The notes under the pieces are model-generated. The model worked only from the letters and a program-made list of their open reading frames with translations. It ran no database searches and was not told the origin of the DNA. DNA of 64,000 bases, taken from assembly GCA_964539515.1 (NCBI GenBank), contig CAZIJO010000006.1, positions 1-64,000 of the forward strand, read 5' to 3'. Positions 24,960-34,492 of this stretch are shown here, one piece after another. Origin of the DNA: JADLHS01 sp964539515. Its GTDB lineage: Bacteria; Verrucomicrobiota; Verrucomicrobiia; Limisphaerales; JADLHS01. The stretch's first letter is position 1. Every line of letters begins with the position of its first letter. Made by a program: the position numbers and the translations under genes.

Positions 24960-27900
24960 ATGCGAAATTCAAACTTGCTCCTGGCTCTGGGACTCGGTTT
25001 ATCAATCTCAACTTCCGCCGTTGCGGCGGAAAAACCCGCCCGCATTGATGCCCGCATGATGCGGCAGCCGGACGTCTCGGCGACCCACATCGCGTTCGTC
25101 TATGCCGGCGACATCTGGGTGGCGCCCAAGTCCGGTGGTGAAGCGGTGCGGCTGAGTTCGCCGCGCGGCGAGGAATCGTTCCCGAAATTTTCCCCTGACG
25201 GCGCGACGCTGGCCTTCAGCGGGAATTACGACGGCAACACGGACATTTATACCGTCCCGGTAGCGGGCGGTTTGCCGCAGCGCATTACCCACCACGGCGC
25301 GCCGGACCGCGTCATCGATTGGTATCCGGACGGAAAGACGATCCTCTACGCCACGACGATGACGAGCTTCAAGGACCGGTTCAACCAGCTCTACCAGGTG
25401 GCGGCCGAAGGCGGGTTGCCGGAGAAACTACCCATGCCCTACGGCGAGTTTGGCGCGATTTCTCCAAACGGAAGATCCATTGTCTTCAACACCATCAGCG
25501 TGGACTTCCGCACTTGGAAACGCTACCGCGGCGGCATGAACCCGGACTTGTGGCTGTTTGACCTGGCGACGCTCAAGGCGCGGAATCTCACGAAATCCAC
25601 CGCCGCCGAATCGATCCCCATGTGGCACGGCAACAAAATTTACTTCCTGTCCGACCGCGACGAGAACAAGCGCTTCAACCTCTGGTCGCTCGATCTCGGC
25701 AATGACCGCCTGAAGCAGGTGACTTTCTTCAAGGATTACGACGTCCATTTCCCCAGCATCGGGCCGGGCGAGATCGTATTCGAAAATGCCGGGCGGCTGC
25801 ATCTCCTCGATCTAAAAACCGAGAAGTCTCGCGCGGTGGACATCGCCGTCACCACCGACCGCTCGACGCTCAAACCGCGGTCGGAAAATGTCTCGAGCCT
25901 GATCCAGGGAGCGGCCGTTTCACCTTCTGGCAAGCGGGTCTTGTTCTACGCGCGCGGCGATATCTTCTCCGCACCCGCCGAACACGGCGTGGTCCGCAAC
26001 CTTACCCACAGCTCCGGCGTGGCGGAGCGCTATCCGGCGTGGTCCCCGGACGGGAAGTTGATTGCCTATTGGAGCGATCGCTCGGGCGAATACGAACTGA
26101 CCGTGCGCGACGCCGAACGCAATCCGGAAAGCGAAAGCGAAGAACGGACGTTGACGGCGCTCGGTCCCGGTTTTCGCTATCCCCCGCAATGGTCGCCTGA
26201 TTCCCAGAAGATTCTGTGGATTGATCAGGCGATGAAGATGTGGGTTTACGATTTCGCGACGAAGACGAACCGGTTTATTGAGCAGCAAAAATGGATGTAT
26301 CACGGCGAACTGCAAGGCTTCCGGGTGAGCTGGTCGGCGGACAGCCGTTGGCTGGCGTACGCCACCGATCTCGACAACCGCAACAGCGCCATCGTGATTT
26401 ACGATTACACGAACGGCCGACGCCACCAGGTAACCAGCGGCTTCTACAACGACGAACAACCCGTGTTTGATCCGGACGGAAAATATCTCTACCTGCGCAC
26501 GGGCCGCAGTTTCGGCCCGGTGTATAGCGATCTGGACAACTCGTGGATTTACGCCAACACCATGCAGCTCGCCGCCATCCCGCTGCGCAAGGACGTCGCC
26601 TCACCCCTCGCGCCGCGCAACGATGAGGAGGGGGACAAGAAAAAGGACGAAGCGAAGAAAACCGATGACAAGAAGGCCGACGAAAAGAAACCGGCCGACT
26701 CGAAGAACGGCGAGAATAAGTCGGAGAAGCCGGAAACCAAAGATGAGGCCAAGCCCGACGCCAAGGATGCTGACAAAAAGGACGACCAGAAAGGCGACAA
26801 GGATAAGAAGCCGAAGCCGGTGGAGATTGATCTCGACGGGTTCGAGGAACGGCTCGTGATTCTGCCGCCGAAACCCGGGCGGTACGCCGATTTGTGCGCC
26901 GTGCCCGGCAAGTTGCTTTACCGGTGGTTGCCCCGCACCGGTTCGGATGCGACGACCAGCCCGCTGGAGTTTTACGATTTCGAAAAGCGCGAGACCAAGC
27001 GCGTCGCGGATGATGTGGACGACCTCGAGTTGTCCGCCAATCGCGAGAAGCTGCTCGTTCGCAAGGAGCGCAACTTCTACCTCGTCGAGCCGAAGGAGGC
27101 CCAGAAGCTGGACAAGCGGATCGAATCCGGAAGCCTGGAGGAGACGGTCGATCCGGTTGCCGAGTGGAAGCAGATTTTCACCGATGCGTGGCGGCTGGAG
27201 CGGGATCTCTTCTACGATCCCAAGTTGCACGGCGTGGATTGGAACTTGATGCGCGAGCGTTACGGCAAGTTGCTCGAAGACGCAGTGACGCGTTGGGACG
27301 TGAATTTCGTCATCGGGGAACTCATTTCCGAATTGAATGCGTCGCATACGTATCGCGGCGGCGGGGACGTCGAGAAGACCGCTGAACGGGGCGTGGGATA
27401 TCTCGGCTGCGACTTCATGCTGACCAATGGCGCGTACCGCATCACCAAAATCATTCAGGCCGCACCGTGGGATAGCGAAGTGCGGTCGCCCTTGGCGCAG
27501 CCGGGACTGACAAATGTGAGCGTGGGCGACTATCTGCTGGCCATCAACGGGGAACCAATGGATCCGAAGCGCGATCCGTGGGCCGCGCTGCAAGGCCTGG
27601 CCGATAAACCGGTGTTCCTGACCGTGAACGACCAGCCCACGCGCAAGGGGGCGCGGGAAGTCCTGGTCCAAACCCTCGCCAGCGAGGCGCGGCTGCGGAA
27701 TCTCGCATGGATCCATGAGAACCGATTACGCGTCGAGCAGGCGAGTGACGGGAAGATCGGTTACGTCTATGTGCCCGATACCGGTCAGAACGGTCAGAAC
27801 GAACTCGTCCGGCAGTTCCGCGGACAGTTCACCAAGGCCGGACTGATAATCGATGAACGCTTCAACAGCGGCGGCCAGATTCCCGATCGCTTTGTCGAAC

Positions 27901-28355
27901 TGCTGGACCGCCCGCTGCGGAATTTCTGGGGCGTGCGGGACGGCATGGATTGGCCCTGGCCGCCGGTCGGGCATTTCGGGCCGCAAGCGATGCTCATCAA
28001 TGGCTGGAGCGGCTCCGGGGGCGACTGTTTCCCATATTACTTCCAGCAATCGAAACTTGGCCCGCTCATCGGTCAACGCACCTGGGGTGGCTTGATCGGC
28101 ATCACCGGCTCGCCGCCGCTAGTGGACGGCGGCAATGTGACCATACCGACCTTCGGCATCTACAGCAAAACCGGCGAGTGGATCATCGAAAGCTACGGTG
28201 TGGACCCCGACATTGAAGTCGTGGACGACCCGGGCGAAATGGCGCGCGGCGGAGATCCGCAACTGGAGCGGGCCGTTTTCGAGATGCTGAAGGCCATCCG
28301 CCAAAATCCGCCCCCAACGGTGAAGAAGCCGAAGTATCCGGACCGGTCGAAATAA
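24960..28355 (+). CDS. Tricorn-like S41 family protease
   Basis: 1131 residues from the ATG at 24960 (signal peptide about 1-21). Two beta-propeller regions with WD40/TolB-like blades (FSPDGATLAFSGNYDG, WSPDGKLIAYWSDRSG, WSADSRWLAYATD) lead to a PDZ-like domain (VGDYLLAINGEPM) and an S41 catalytic domain with Ser in INGWSGSGGDCFPYYF (about residue 1017) and ERFNSGGQIPDRF. This is the order in archaeal tricorn protease. An unusual Lys/Asp/Glu-rich segment (about 558-622) is inserted between the propellers. The signal peptide implies periplasmic or extracellular peptide degradation. It diverges from the unknown membrane gene across 249 bp. Confidence 0.93.
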   Translation: MRNSNLLLALGLGLSISTSAVAAEKPARIDARMMRQPDVSATHIAFVYAGDIWVAPKSGGEAVRLSSPRGEESFPKFSPDGATLAFSGNYDGNTDIYTVPVAGGLPQRITHHGAPDRVIDWYPDGKTILYATTMTSFKDRFNQLYQVAAEGGLPEKLPMPYGEFGAISPNGRSIVFNTISVDFRTWKRYRGGMNPDLWLFDLATLKARNLTKSTAAESIPMWHGNKIYFLSDRDENKRFNLWSLDLGNDRLKQVTFFKDYDVHFPSIGPGEIVFENAGRLHLLDLKTEKSRAVDIAVTTDRSTLKPRSENVSSLIQGAAVSPSGKRVLFYARGDIFSAPAEHGVVRNLTHSSGVAERYPAWSPDGKLIAYWSDRSGEYELTVRDAERNPESESEERTLTALGPGFRYPPQWSPDSQKILWIDQAMKMWVYDFATKTNRFIEQQKWMYHGELQGFRVSWSADSRWLAYATDLDNRNSAIVIYDYTNGRRHQVTSGFYNDEQPVFDPDGKYLYLRTGRSFGPVYSDLDNSWIYANTMQLAAIPLRKDVASPLAPRNDEEGDKKKDEAKKTDDKKADEKKPADSKNGENKSEKPETKDEAKPDAKDADKKDDQKGDKDKKPKPVEIDLDGFEERLVILPPKPGRYADLCAVPGKLLYRWLPRTGSDATTSPLEFYDFEKRETKRVADDVDDLELSANREKLLVRKERNFYLVEPKEAQKLDKRIESGSLEETVDPVAEWKQIFTDAWRLERDLFYDPKLHGVDWNLMRERYGKLLEDAVTRWDVNFVIGELISELNASHTYRGGGDVEKTAERGVGYLGCDFMLTNGAYRITKIIQAAPWDSEVRSPLAQPGLTNVSVGDYLLAINGEPMDPKRDPWAALQGLADKPVFLTVNDQPTRKGAREVLVQTLASEARLRNLAWIHENRLRVEQASDGKIGYVYVPDTGQNGQNELVRQFRGQFTKAGLIIDERFNSGGQIPDRFVELLDRPLRNFWGVRDGMDWPWPPVGHFGPQAMLINGWSGSGGDCFPYYFQQSKLGPLIGQRTWGGLIGITGSPPLVDGGNVTIPTFGIYSKTGEWIIESYGVDPDIEVVDDPGEMARGGDPQLERAVFEMLKAIRQNPPPTVKKPKYPDRSK

Positions 28356-28444
28356 TCCCGAGCCCCGGGCGCTGGGCGTCATCACCCGCCGCCCGGCATT
28401 CCATTTTCGGTGATTGCACGAATCGACCCGCTGCGGCTGGTCTT

Positions 28445-29419
28445 TCAGACCTGGCCGCCCGCCGACAATTGCTGGCAGACTTCCATCACCGCAAGTCCGG
28501 GCTGGAGCTCAATCCACTTGGGGTTGGCGTGCTTGCGGAACCACGTCAACTGCCGCTTGGCGTACTGACGCGTTTTGATTTTCACCAGTTCGATGGTGTC
28601 GGCCAGCAAACGTTCGCCGCGCAAATGTTCGACCACTTGCCGGTAACCAATGGCTTGCATCGCGGTTTGGTTTTGCGCGAGGCCATGGTCGAGGAGCTGC
28701 CGGGTTTCCGTGACCAGACCGCGCGCGAACATTTCGTCCACGCGAAGATTAATCCGGGCATGGAGTTCAGGAGATGGGCGGGTAAAGCAGATTATTTGGT
28801 GGGGCGAGCGTCCTCGCGAGCCGTCTGGCCGAGGAGTTGGCTCGTCGGTAGCCTCGCGCCACCGGGCCCGTTGGGTGGAGAATGGTTTGCCCGTGAGCCG
28901 GAGGACCTCCACGGCCCGAACGACCCGGCGCGGATTGTGGCGGTCAATGGTCGCAAACGTGGCCGGGTCGCCCGCTTCCAACTCCTGGAGCAAATCGGCG
29001 AGCGGCGTGGCTTCCAACTCGGCGCGCAGTTTTTCATCGGACGGGGGCGCTTCGCCAAGACCGTCGAGGAAGGCCTTGAAGTAGAGCCCCGTGCCGCCGC
29101 AAAAGATCGGTACGCGGCCGCGCCCCTGAATCTCCGCCACGGCCCGCCTTGCCAACATGACAAACCGGGCCGCATCAAACGGCTCGTTGAGTTCCGCCAC
29201 GTCGATCAAATGATGCCGCACGCGCGCCCGTTCAGCCGCCGTCGGCTTCGCCGTACCAAGGTCGAGACCGCGATAGACCTGCATCGAATCAACGGAGATG
29301 ATTTCGCCGCCCAGCAGATCGGCGAGCGCAAGCGCCACGGCCGATTTGCCCACGGCGGTCGGACCGGCGAGAAAAATGGGTTGTTTGCTTGAGAGTGTAG
29401 TCACGGAATGAATGTGCAA
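28445..29419 (-). CDS. miaA: tRNA dimethylallyltransferase MiaA
   Basis: 324 residues. The start is taken as TTG at 29419 because GAGGG lies six bases upstream; GTG at 29404 is the alternative. The P-loop is GPTAVGKSAVALALA, followed by SVDSMQVYRGLDLGTAKP, RHHLIDV and PIFCGGTGLYFKAFLDGL, all canonical. It transfers a dimethylallyl group to A37 of tRNAs reading UNN codons. Between the QRARWREAT segment and HQIICFTRP, about 15 residues rich in Pro, Arg and Gly correspond to an inserted repeat element (see separate entry). Confidence 0.97.
   Translation of the reverse strand: MHIHSVTTLSSKQPIFLAGPTAVGKSAVALALADLLGGEIISVDSMQVYRGLDLGTAKPTAAERARVRHHLIDVAELNEPFDAARFVMLARRAVAEIQGRGRVPIFCGGTGLYFKAFLDGLGEAPPSDEKLRAELEATPLADLLQELEAGDPATFATIDRHNPRRVVRAVEVLRLTGKPFSTQRARWREATDEPTPRPDGSRGRSPHQIICFTRPSPELHARINLRVDEMFARGLVTETRQLLDHGLAQNQTAMQAIGYRQVVEHLRGERLLADTIELVKIKTRQYAKRQLTWFRKHANPKWIELQPGLAVMEVCQQLSAGGQV
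28797..28850. repeat. Short dispersed-type repeat inserted in frame in miaA
   Basis: On the plus strand the segment can be read as WGERPREP, a peptide I recall from many spurious small ORFs in Verrucomicrobia, suggesting a dispersed repeat. It contains an inverted pair CGAGCC (28817-28822) and GGCTCG (28839-28844). It coincides with the extra residues in MiaA. No second copy is visible in this window. Confidence 0.5.
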
Positions 29420-29506
29420 CGTCCGCCCTCAGAATCCCGGATCAGGACATGCGCAACCCTTCGAGCGCCGACGGACCGAAGAACATCACGGCGCGTGGTC
29501 ATCCAA

Positions 29507-30820
29507 TCACCGCTCCAAAACAATCGTCTGTGCGCTGGCCTCGCACACCCTGCCTGCCATCGGTGCATGCAAAACGGCGCCGAGTGCATTCGCCGCCGGC
29601 TCGCCGATCACCTGACCGGCGCTCACCCGGTCGCCCACTTTGACTTTCGGCACGCACGCCGTGCCTGCACTTTGCTTGAGCGGCAAAACCAACCGGCCCG
29701 GGGCAATTGATTCCGCGCTTAACGGCGCGGGTGAATCGTAATCCTCCACGTGCAGTTTCCGGGTGAGTGATTTGATCGGAACGCGGCGGCCATCGTGCAT
29801 CGGGTGCGGTTGAGGATTCATCGGCCCGGTCCATTTGATTTGCCTGGCGCGCATCACGGCCTTCGCGTCGTCGCAAGCTTCCTTGGGATAAAGTTCCTCC
29901 GGACACGCATACAACGTGCAAAGCCCGCACGAACAACACATCGCCGCCCATTGATTGAAATAGTCCGCGCCCGTGGCGGTGAACGCGAGACTGCGCATGA
30001 CCTGGTGCGGCTCGACGGCGTAACCCAGCAAAAAGCGGGGGCAATATTCCGTGCAGTAACGGCACTGGTCGCACGCAGACTTGCCAATCTGGGCCTGCAC
30101 TTTGGCCGGCTTGAGCTTGCGCTCGATGGTGTGATGCGTGCGCGGCAGGATCACCACGCCCGTGGCCGTCTTGGTGATCGGGGTGTCCAGATCGTCGGTC
30201 GTCTGGCCCATCATGAGGCCGCCCAGGCACAGCACGGGATCGTCTGTCGTCAATCCGCCCGCCGCCGCAAGGCAATCGCGGTACGTGGTGCCCAGCGGCA
30301 CCCGCAACGTCACCGGCGATTTCACCGCGCCGGCAATCGTGAGCATCTTGTGCGTCACCGGCGTCCCATTCGCCGCGGCGGCGATGTTTACGAATGTCTC
30401 GACGTTGTTCACCACCACGCCGACGTTGATGGGTATTCCTCCCGGCGGAATCAGCCGGCCGGTCACGTTGAACACCAGATCATACTCGTCCCCCGCCGGA
30501 TAATAATCGCCAAGCAATTGGACGCGCACCTCCGTGCCGCGGCACGCGGCAGTGACGGCCTCGACTGCGTGCTTTTTTTTGCCCTTAATGCCGATGACCC
30601 CATCCTTTGCGCCCACCGCGGCCATCGCGAGTTGCATGCCGCGCACCACTTCGGCGGCGTGCGCTTCCATGATGACCGCGTCCTTGTGCAACAGCGGTTC
30701 GCACTCGGCGCCGTTGGCGATGAGCGTGTCCGCCTTCGCGGCCAGCTTGACGTGCGTCGGGAAGCCGCCGCCCCCGGCTCCGACGACGCCGGCCTGTCGG
30801 ACTTGCTCGGCCAGATTCAT
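29507..30820 (-). CDS. PduS/RnfC-like flavo-iron-sulfur electron-transfer protein
   Basis: 437 residues. It begins with the RnfC/Nqo1-type flavin and NADH-binding region (VVGAGGGGFPTHVKL, ANGAECEPLLHKD), followed by an SLBB-like part, two ferredoxin-type motifs (CDQCRYCTEYCP near 250 and CCSCGLCTLYACP near 293) and a C-terminal barrel-sandwich hybrid (VKVGDRVSAGQVIGEP). This order matches PduS, the cobalamin reductase of microcompartment operons, more than RnfC of the membrane complex. No Rnf partners or shell genes are visible. It lies 25 bp downstream of lutC on the same strand, so it may shuttle electrons for the Lut enzyme. Confidence 0.88.
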   Translation of the reverse strand: MNLAEQVRQAGVVGAGGGGFPTHVKLAAKADTLIANGAECEPLLHKDAVIMEAHAAEVVRGMQLAMAAVGAKDGVIGIKGKKKHAVEAVTAACRGTEVRVQLLGDYYPAGDEYDLVFNVTGRLIPPGGIPINVGVVVNNVETFVNIAAAANGTPVTHKMLTIAGAVKSPVTLRVPLGTTYRDCLAAAGGLTTDDPVLCLGGLMMGQTTDDLDTPITKTATGVVILPRTHHTIERKLKPAKVQAQIGKSACDQCRYCTEYCPRFLLGYAVEPHQVMRSLAFTATGADYFNQWAAMCCSCGLCTLYACPEELYPKEACDDAKAVMRARQIKWTGPMNPQPHPMHDGRRVPIKSLTRKLHVEDYDSPAPLSAESIAPGRLVLPLKQSAGTACVPKVKVGDRVSAGQVIGEPAANALGAVLHAPMAGRVCEASAQTIVLER

Positions 30821-30845
30821 GTTTCGATTCTAGGATCGCGCCGGG

Positions 30846-31508
30846 TTAAAGACAGAAAATTGTCAGCTTCTTCGGTCCGTGCGCGCCAAGCACGAGGATG
30901 CGTTCAATGTCGCCCGTCCGACTGGGGCCGGTGATGAACGAAATCATGCTCGGATAATTCGCGCCGTGCCGCTGCTTGAGGAGCGCGAAGGCAGCCGGCA
31001 AATCCGGCACCAGTTGTTCGCGTCGGGCGATAACGACGTGATGGGGTGGCAGACAGGACAATGCCCGGCCACCAGCCGTTTTGCTCGTTACCAGAACCGT
31101 CCCGGTCTGGGCGATGAGCGCGTCACATTCCGAAATGCCGACGTCGCATTGTTCCAACTCGTGCTTGTCGTAGCCGTCGCTGGTGACGAGCGCGGGCAAA
31201 CCAAGACCGGCCGCTTGGGTCTGCGCCAGCGCGCCCCGGTGGGTGGCTACACGCTGCCACTTTTCGGTGTCCCGCAGCGCGCGCAACTCGGCGGTGAGTT
31301 CGTTGGCGTCCTGGACCCGCTTGAACGTCGCGCGCAAGTCGTTGGCGTTTCTGGCAAACAGCGCGAACTGTTCGTCCTCCGATGCGCCGACCGGCGGCAT
31401 GACCCGGCGATGATCCTCCGTGGTCGGCAAACCCGTTCCGTGGTGCGCGTGCGCCTCGACGGTCAAGGCTTCGCGGATGCGGGTGAAGATGTTATCGCGT
31501 TCGCTCAT
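30846..31508 (-). CDS. lutC: LutC, LUD-domain lactate utilisation protein
   Basis: 220 residues with the LUD fold: VGISECDALIAQTGTVLVTSKTAGGRALSCLPPHHVVIARREQLVPDL and FITGPSRTGDIERILVLGAHGPKKLTIF, hallmarks of LutC/YkgG. LutABC is an Fe-S lactate oxidation complex. It is separated from lutB by a 258-bp gap filled by an inverted repeat element, so the operon may be internally attenuated. Confidence 0.95.
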   Translation of the reverse strand: MSERDNIFTRIREALTVEAHAHHGTGLPTTEDHRRVMPPVGASEDEQFALFARNANDLRATFKRVQDANELTAELRALRDTEKWQRVATHRGALAQTQAAGLGLPALVTSDGYDKHELEQCDVGISECDALIAQTGTVLVTSKTAGGRALSCLPPHHVVIARREQLVPDLPAAFALLKQRHGANYPSMISFITGPSRTGDIERILVLGAHGPKKLTIFCL

Positions 31509-31579
31509 AGTTCACTCGTAGGAGACGACGTGAGGAGTCTCAAACTTGGTTTTTGAATCGCGGAAGGCATGGTGTAAGG

Positions 31580-31737
31580 ACCGCCCTCACCCTGACCCTC
31601 CCCCCGCGAGAGGGAACCCCTTGCGGATGTCTTCTATTTTCCGGAGGCACGCTGGACAATCTCCGGCTGCCGATTTGCGGTGAGTCGGCGAACCATTCTC
31701 CCTTTCCCCGAGGAAGAGGGCCAGGGTGAGGGCGGGT
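31580..31737. repeat. Inverted repeat (MITE/REP-like) element between lutC and lutB
   Basis: The left arm begins ACCGCCCTCACCCTGACCCT and the right arm ends AGGGCCAGGGTGAGGGCGGG; inner parts (CCCCGCGAGAGGG and CCCTTTCCCCGAGGAAGAGGG) also pair. On the minus strand it encodes the peptide NTRPHPGPLPRGKGE, a signature I recall from small palindromic repeats scattered through many Gram-negative genomes. Transcribed as RNA it would form a long hairpin inside the lut operon. Confidence 0.75.
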
Positions 31738-31766
31738 GTTGAACAGACTAGTTTTCGCCGCGGTAA

Positions 31767-33170
31767 TCATTTCGGTTTGGAGTTCTCCTTCCACCATTCT
31801 TTGAAGCTCTGCTTCGCAATTGGCGGCAGCTCCCGCGTTTTGGTCCAGGCCTGGGCCGGGTCCATCGCGCTCCCTTTGACCAGGCCGTGGAACTTTTGGC
31901 CGAAGCGCCCCAGCTTCGTTGTCAGCGCCCACAGGCCAGGCTTATTTGCAACGGGCGCGAAGAACTTGAATGCGAGCTTCTGCCACCAACTCGGCTTCTG
32001 CTGCGAACCATTCCGCCGGTTCTGCAACAGGTGATGATGCAGATCAATCTTCACCGGGCAGGTTTCCGTGCAGGCGCCGCACAACGACGAGGCGTAACTG
32101 AGATGCTTCCAATCCTGCAAGCCGCGCAGGTGGGGCGTGATGACCGAACCAATCGGCCCGCCATAGACCGTGCCGTAGGTGTGGCCACCAACGTTCCGAA
32201 AGATCGGGCAAACATTCAGGCACGCCCCACAACGGATGCACCCGAGCGAATCGCGTTGCTCGGCGTCGGCGAGCAAGGTGGTGCGCTGGTTGTCGAGCAG
32301 CACGACGTGATATTCCTCGGGTCCGTCGGCTTCGCCGGGCTGTCGCGGACCGCCGTACATCGTGTTGTAACACGTGATCGGCTGACCCGTGCCCATGACG
32401 GCGAGCATCGGCAGGAATAACGCGAGATCCTCGAGGCGCGGCAGCACCTTCTCGATGCCAACCAGCGTGATCATCGTCTTGGGCAACGCCGCTGTGAGCC
32501 GCGCGTTGCCTTCGTTTTCCGTGATCGAAATCATGCCCGTCTCGGCAATGCAGAAGTTCGCGCCGGTGATGCCGACTTCGGCCTGAAGATATTTCTGCCG
32601 CATCACCCGCCGGGCGACCATCGTCAGGTCCTCGGGTTCGTCGGACGGCGCATCGTTGAGCTTTTCCTCGAAGGTTTGTTTGATCTCGCCGCGCGTGAGG
32701 TGCATTGCGGGGAAGACCAGGTGATACGGCGGCTCCTGTCGGAGCTGCACGATGAATTCACCCAGGTCGGACTCGACGACTTCGTAGCCCGCGTGTTCCA
32801 TGGCGTCGTTGAGATGAATTTCCTCGGACGTCATCGCCTTGGACTTGACGATGACTTTGGCGTTTTTCTCACGCAGGATGCCGAGGATGATGTCTCGGCC
32901 CTGCTGCGCGTTGCTGGCCCAATGAACTTTAGTGCCACGCGATTCAAGCAAGCGCGCGAACTGTTCGAGATGTTTGTCGAGGCGATTAACCGCCTCGAAC
33001 TTAGTGCGGGCTGCGAGATTGCGGGCGCCCTGCCAGTCCTGAAACCACAATTTGCGCTGGTCGCGGACGATCTCGTATTTGCCCATCGCCGTCTGGATGA
33101 TGCCACGATGGCGTAAGTCCGGCGCAACCCGGCGGGCGTCTTCTTTGAAATGTGTGGCGGGCGCGCTCAC
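31767..33170 (-). CDS. lutB: LutB, iron-sulfur lactate utilisation protein
   Basis: 467 residues from GTG at 33170, which gives the family-typical start (VSAPATHFKEDARR) and sits 7 bp after the preceding stop; a frame extension to 33209 would overlap that gene. The LUD-like domain (IVKSKAMTSEEIHLNDAMEHAG, GITGANFCIAETGMISITENEGNARL) is followed by two [4Fe-4S] motifs (CIRCGACLNVCPIF and CGACTETCPVKIDL) and the DUF3390-type C-terminal tail. Matches YkgF/LutB over its full length. Confidence 0.95.
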   Translation of the reverse strand: MSAPATHFKEDARRVAPDLRHRGIIQTAMGKYEIVRDQRKLWFQDWQGARNLAARTKFEAVNRLDKHLEQFARLLESRGTKVHWASNAQQGRDIILGILREKNAKVIVKSKAMTSEEIHLNDAMEHAGYEVVESDLGEFIVQLRQEPPYHLVFPAMHLTRGEIKQTFEEKLNDAPSDEPEDLTMVARRVMRQKYLQAEVGITGANFCIAETGMISITENEGNARLTAALPKTMITLVGIEKVLPRLEDLALFLPMLAVMGTGQPITCYNTMYGGPRQPGEADGPEEYHVVLLDNQRTTLLADAEQRDSLGCIRCGACLNVCPIFRNVGGHTYGTVYGGPIGSVITPHLRGLQDWKHLSYASSLCGACTETCPVKIDLHHHLLQNRRNGSQQKPSWWQKLAFKFFAPVANKPGLWALTTKLGRFGQKFHGLVKGSAMDPAQAWTKTRELPPIAKQSFKEWWKENSKPK

Positions 33171-33177
33171 GCAAATA

Positions 33178-33981
33178 TTACGAGCTTCGCTCAACACACT
33201 TGAGCGCATGAGACGGAAACCAAAACGGATCTATGGCTACCTCGGCACCATGAAAACGATATGCGAGCAAGGCCATGCCAACGTGCGCCCAACACCACAA
33301 TTGCTCAAACGGTCTTATCTTCGCGCTCATGGAAATACCGTTCGTGTCTTCCGAGAAATTGCTAAATTTATGCGCCCCCTTCCAGCGCTTTGCAAAGTCT
33401 TCTTGCTGTCTCTTGTTAAATCCACCCCAATCTCGATTGAGCCACGGGTTAACAAGCGTCTTGGCCGCAGCACGATTTGCTGGATCGTGATAGGAATCCC
33501 ATATCTGCTCGGCTTGTTCTACGGCTTTTTCTTGTTCCCCAAGGATCCAGTATTTCATCATGCCAGACCATGCGGCAGCGTAGAGTTCACCATCGTCAGC
33601 AGGCTTTTGGCCTTTGTCGCCCGAAGCATCAGCAATACGTTCAGCGACTTCTCTTAACTGCTCATTGGTGCAAGCAAAGATGGCACAGTGCAGGAGAAAT
33701 AAGTCATGCAAAGCCACTCCCACATAAGTGGAAGCCATATCTCGCAATTGGAGACTACGCTCTACAAATGGCTCGACGCGCGCAGAAATCTCCTCTTTTG
33801 GGGTGACCAAGAGCCATTGTCGCCAAATCCAACCGACGCATCCTACAGCACGGACTGCCGCGTCTCTAAGGCCAACCTTCAACAAACCTCGTGCTGTAGC
33901 CTCAGTAATGGGATCTCCAAAACGCGCCATGATTTCTGCCGTCCGCACACTATCTTCTAAGTCGGTTACAGTAATTTTCAT
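33178..33981 (-). CDS. Unknown protein inserted in the lut operon
   Basis: 267 residues from the ATG at 33981, which has GAGG eight bases upstream. The sequence is helical throughout and rich in Trp (AVGCVGWIWRQWLL, AAAWSGMMKYWILGEQEKAVEQAEQIW, LWCWAHVGMALLAYRFHGAEVAIDPFWFPSHAL). There is no signal peptide and no family I recognise; an immunity-type or helical-repeat protein is possible. It lies between lutA and lutB, with the lutB GTG 7 bp beyond its stop. Its DNA is visibly less GC-rich than the lut genes, suggesting that it was acquired. Confidence 0.7.
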   Translation of the reverse strand: MKITVTDLEDSVRTAEIMARFGDPITEATARGLLKVGLRDAAVRAVGCVGWIWRQWLLVTPKEEISARVEPFVERSLQLRDMASTYVGVALHDLFLLHCAIFACTNEQLREVAERIADASGDKGQKPADDGELYAAAWSGMMKYWILGEQEKAVEQAEQIWDSYHDPANRAAAKTLVNPWLNRDWGGFNKRQQEDFAKRWKGAHKFSNFSEDTNGISMSAKIRPFEQLWCWAHVGMALLAYRFHGAEVAIDPFWFPSHALKCVERSS

Positions 33982-34080
33982 GACATGCCTCGCTAAAAAC
34001 TGACAAGTGTTCCGTGCCGTTATTTCCCACAATGTCTATCAACTGTCTAAAGCCACCACCTTCATCTGTAGGTGACAGAA

Positions 34081-34492
34081 TTACTGCTGCGCCAAAACCT
34101 CCGCCAGGTGAATCGTCTTGATGCCCTTCTTCTGCTTGTCGGCCAGACCTTGAATCTGCATCAGGCAGCTCGAATCACACGAGACGATGTAATCCGCCTT
34201 CGTTTCGAGCGCACTCGTGCATTTCACCTCGCCCATCGCGCTGGAGATGGCCGGGAACTTCGCTGCGAATGTGCCGCCAAAGCCGCAGCAGGTCTCCGCC
34301 GCACCCATCTCGACCAATTCCAGTCCGCGCACCCTGGCGAGCAATTCGCGCGGCGGACGTTTGTTGTTCAACTCGCGCAAGCCGTGGCAGCCGTCGTGAA
34401 ATGTGACCTTGTGCGGGAATTTTGCGCCGACATCCGTCACGCCGAGTTTGTTGACGAGGAAGCCGGAGAACTCATGGCACTTGGGGGCGAGA
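34081..34492 (-). CDS. lutA: LutA, C-terminal part (cut by assembly gap)
   Basis: The frame is open from the gap at 34492 to the stop at 34081 (about 137 codons). It contains KVTFHDGCHGLRELN and GAAETCCGFGGTFAAKFPAISSAMG, the second CCG-type cysteine-rich domain of LutA/YkgE, and ends IKTIHLAEVLAQQ. Combined with the N-terminal part on the other side of the gap it would give about 239 residues, the normal LutA length. The first residues (KCHEFSGFLVNKLGVTDVG) repeat, with differences, the end of the other fragment. Confidence 0.88.

Noticed and set aside
28365..28396. Hairpin between the protease and miaA (CCGGGCG...CGCCCGG)
   Set aside because: Long loop and no T-run; not convincing as an intrinsic terminator, though it might work in both directions.
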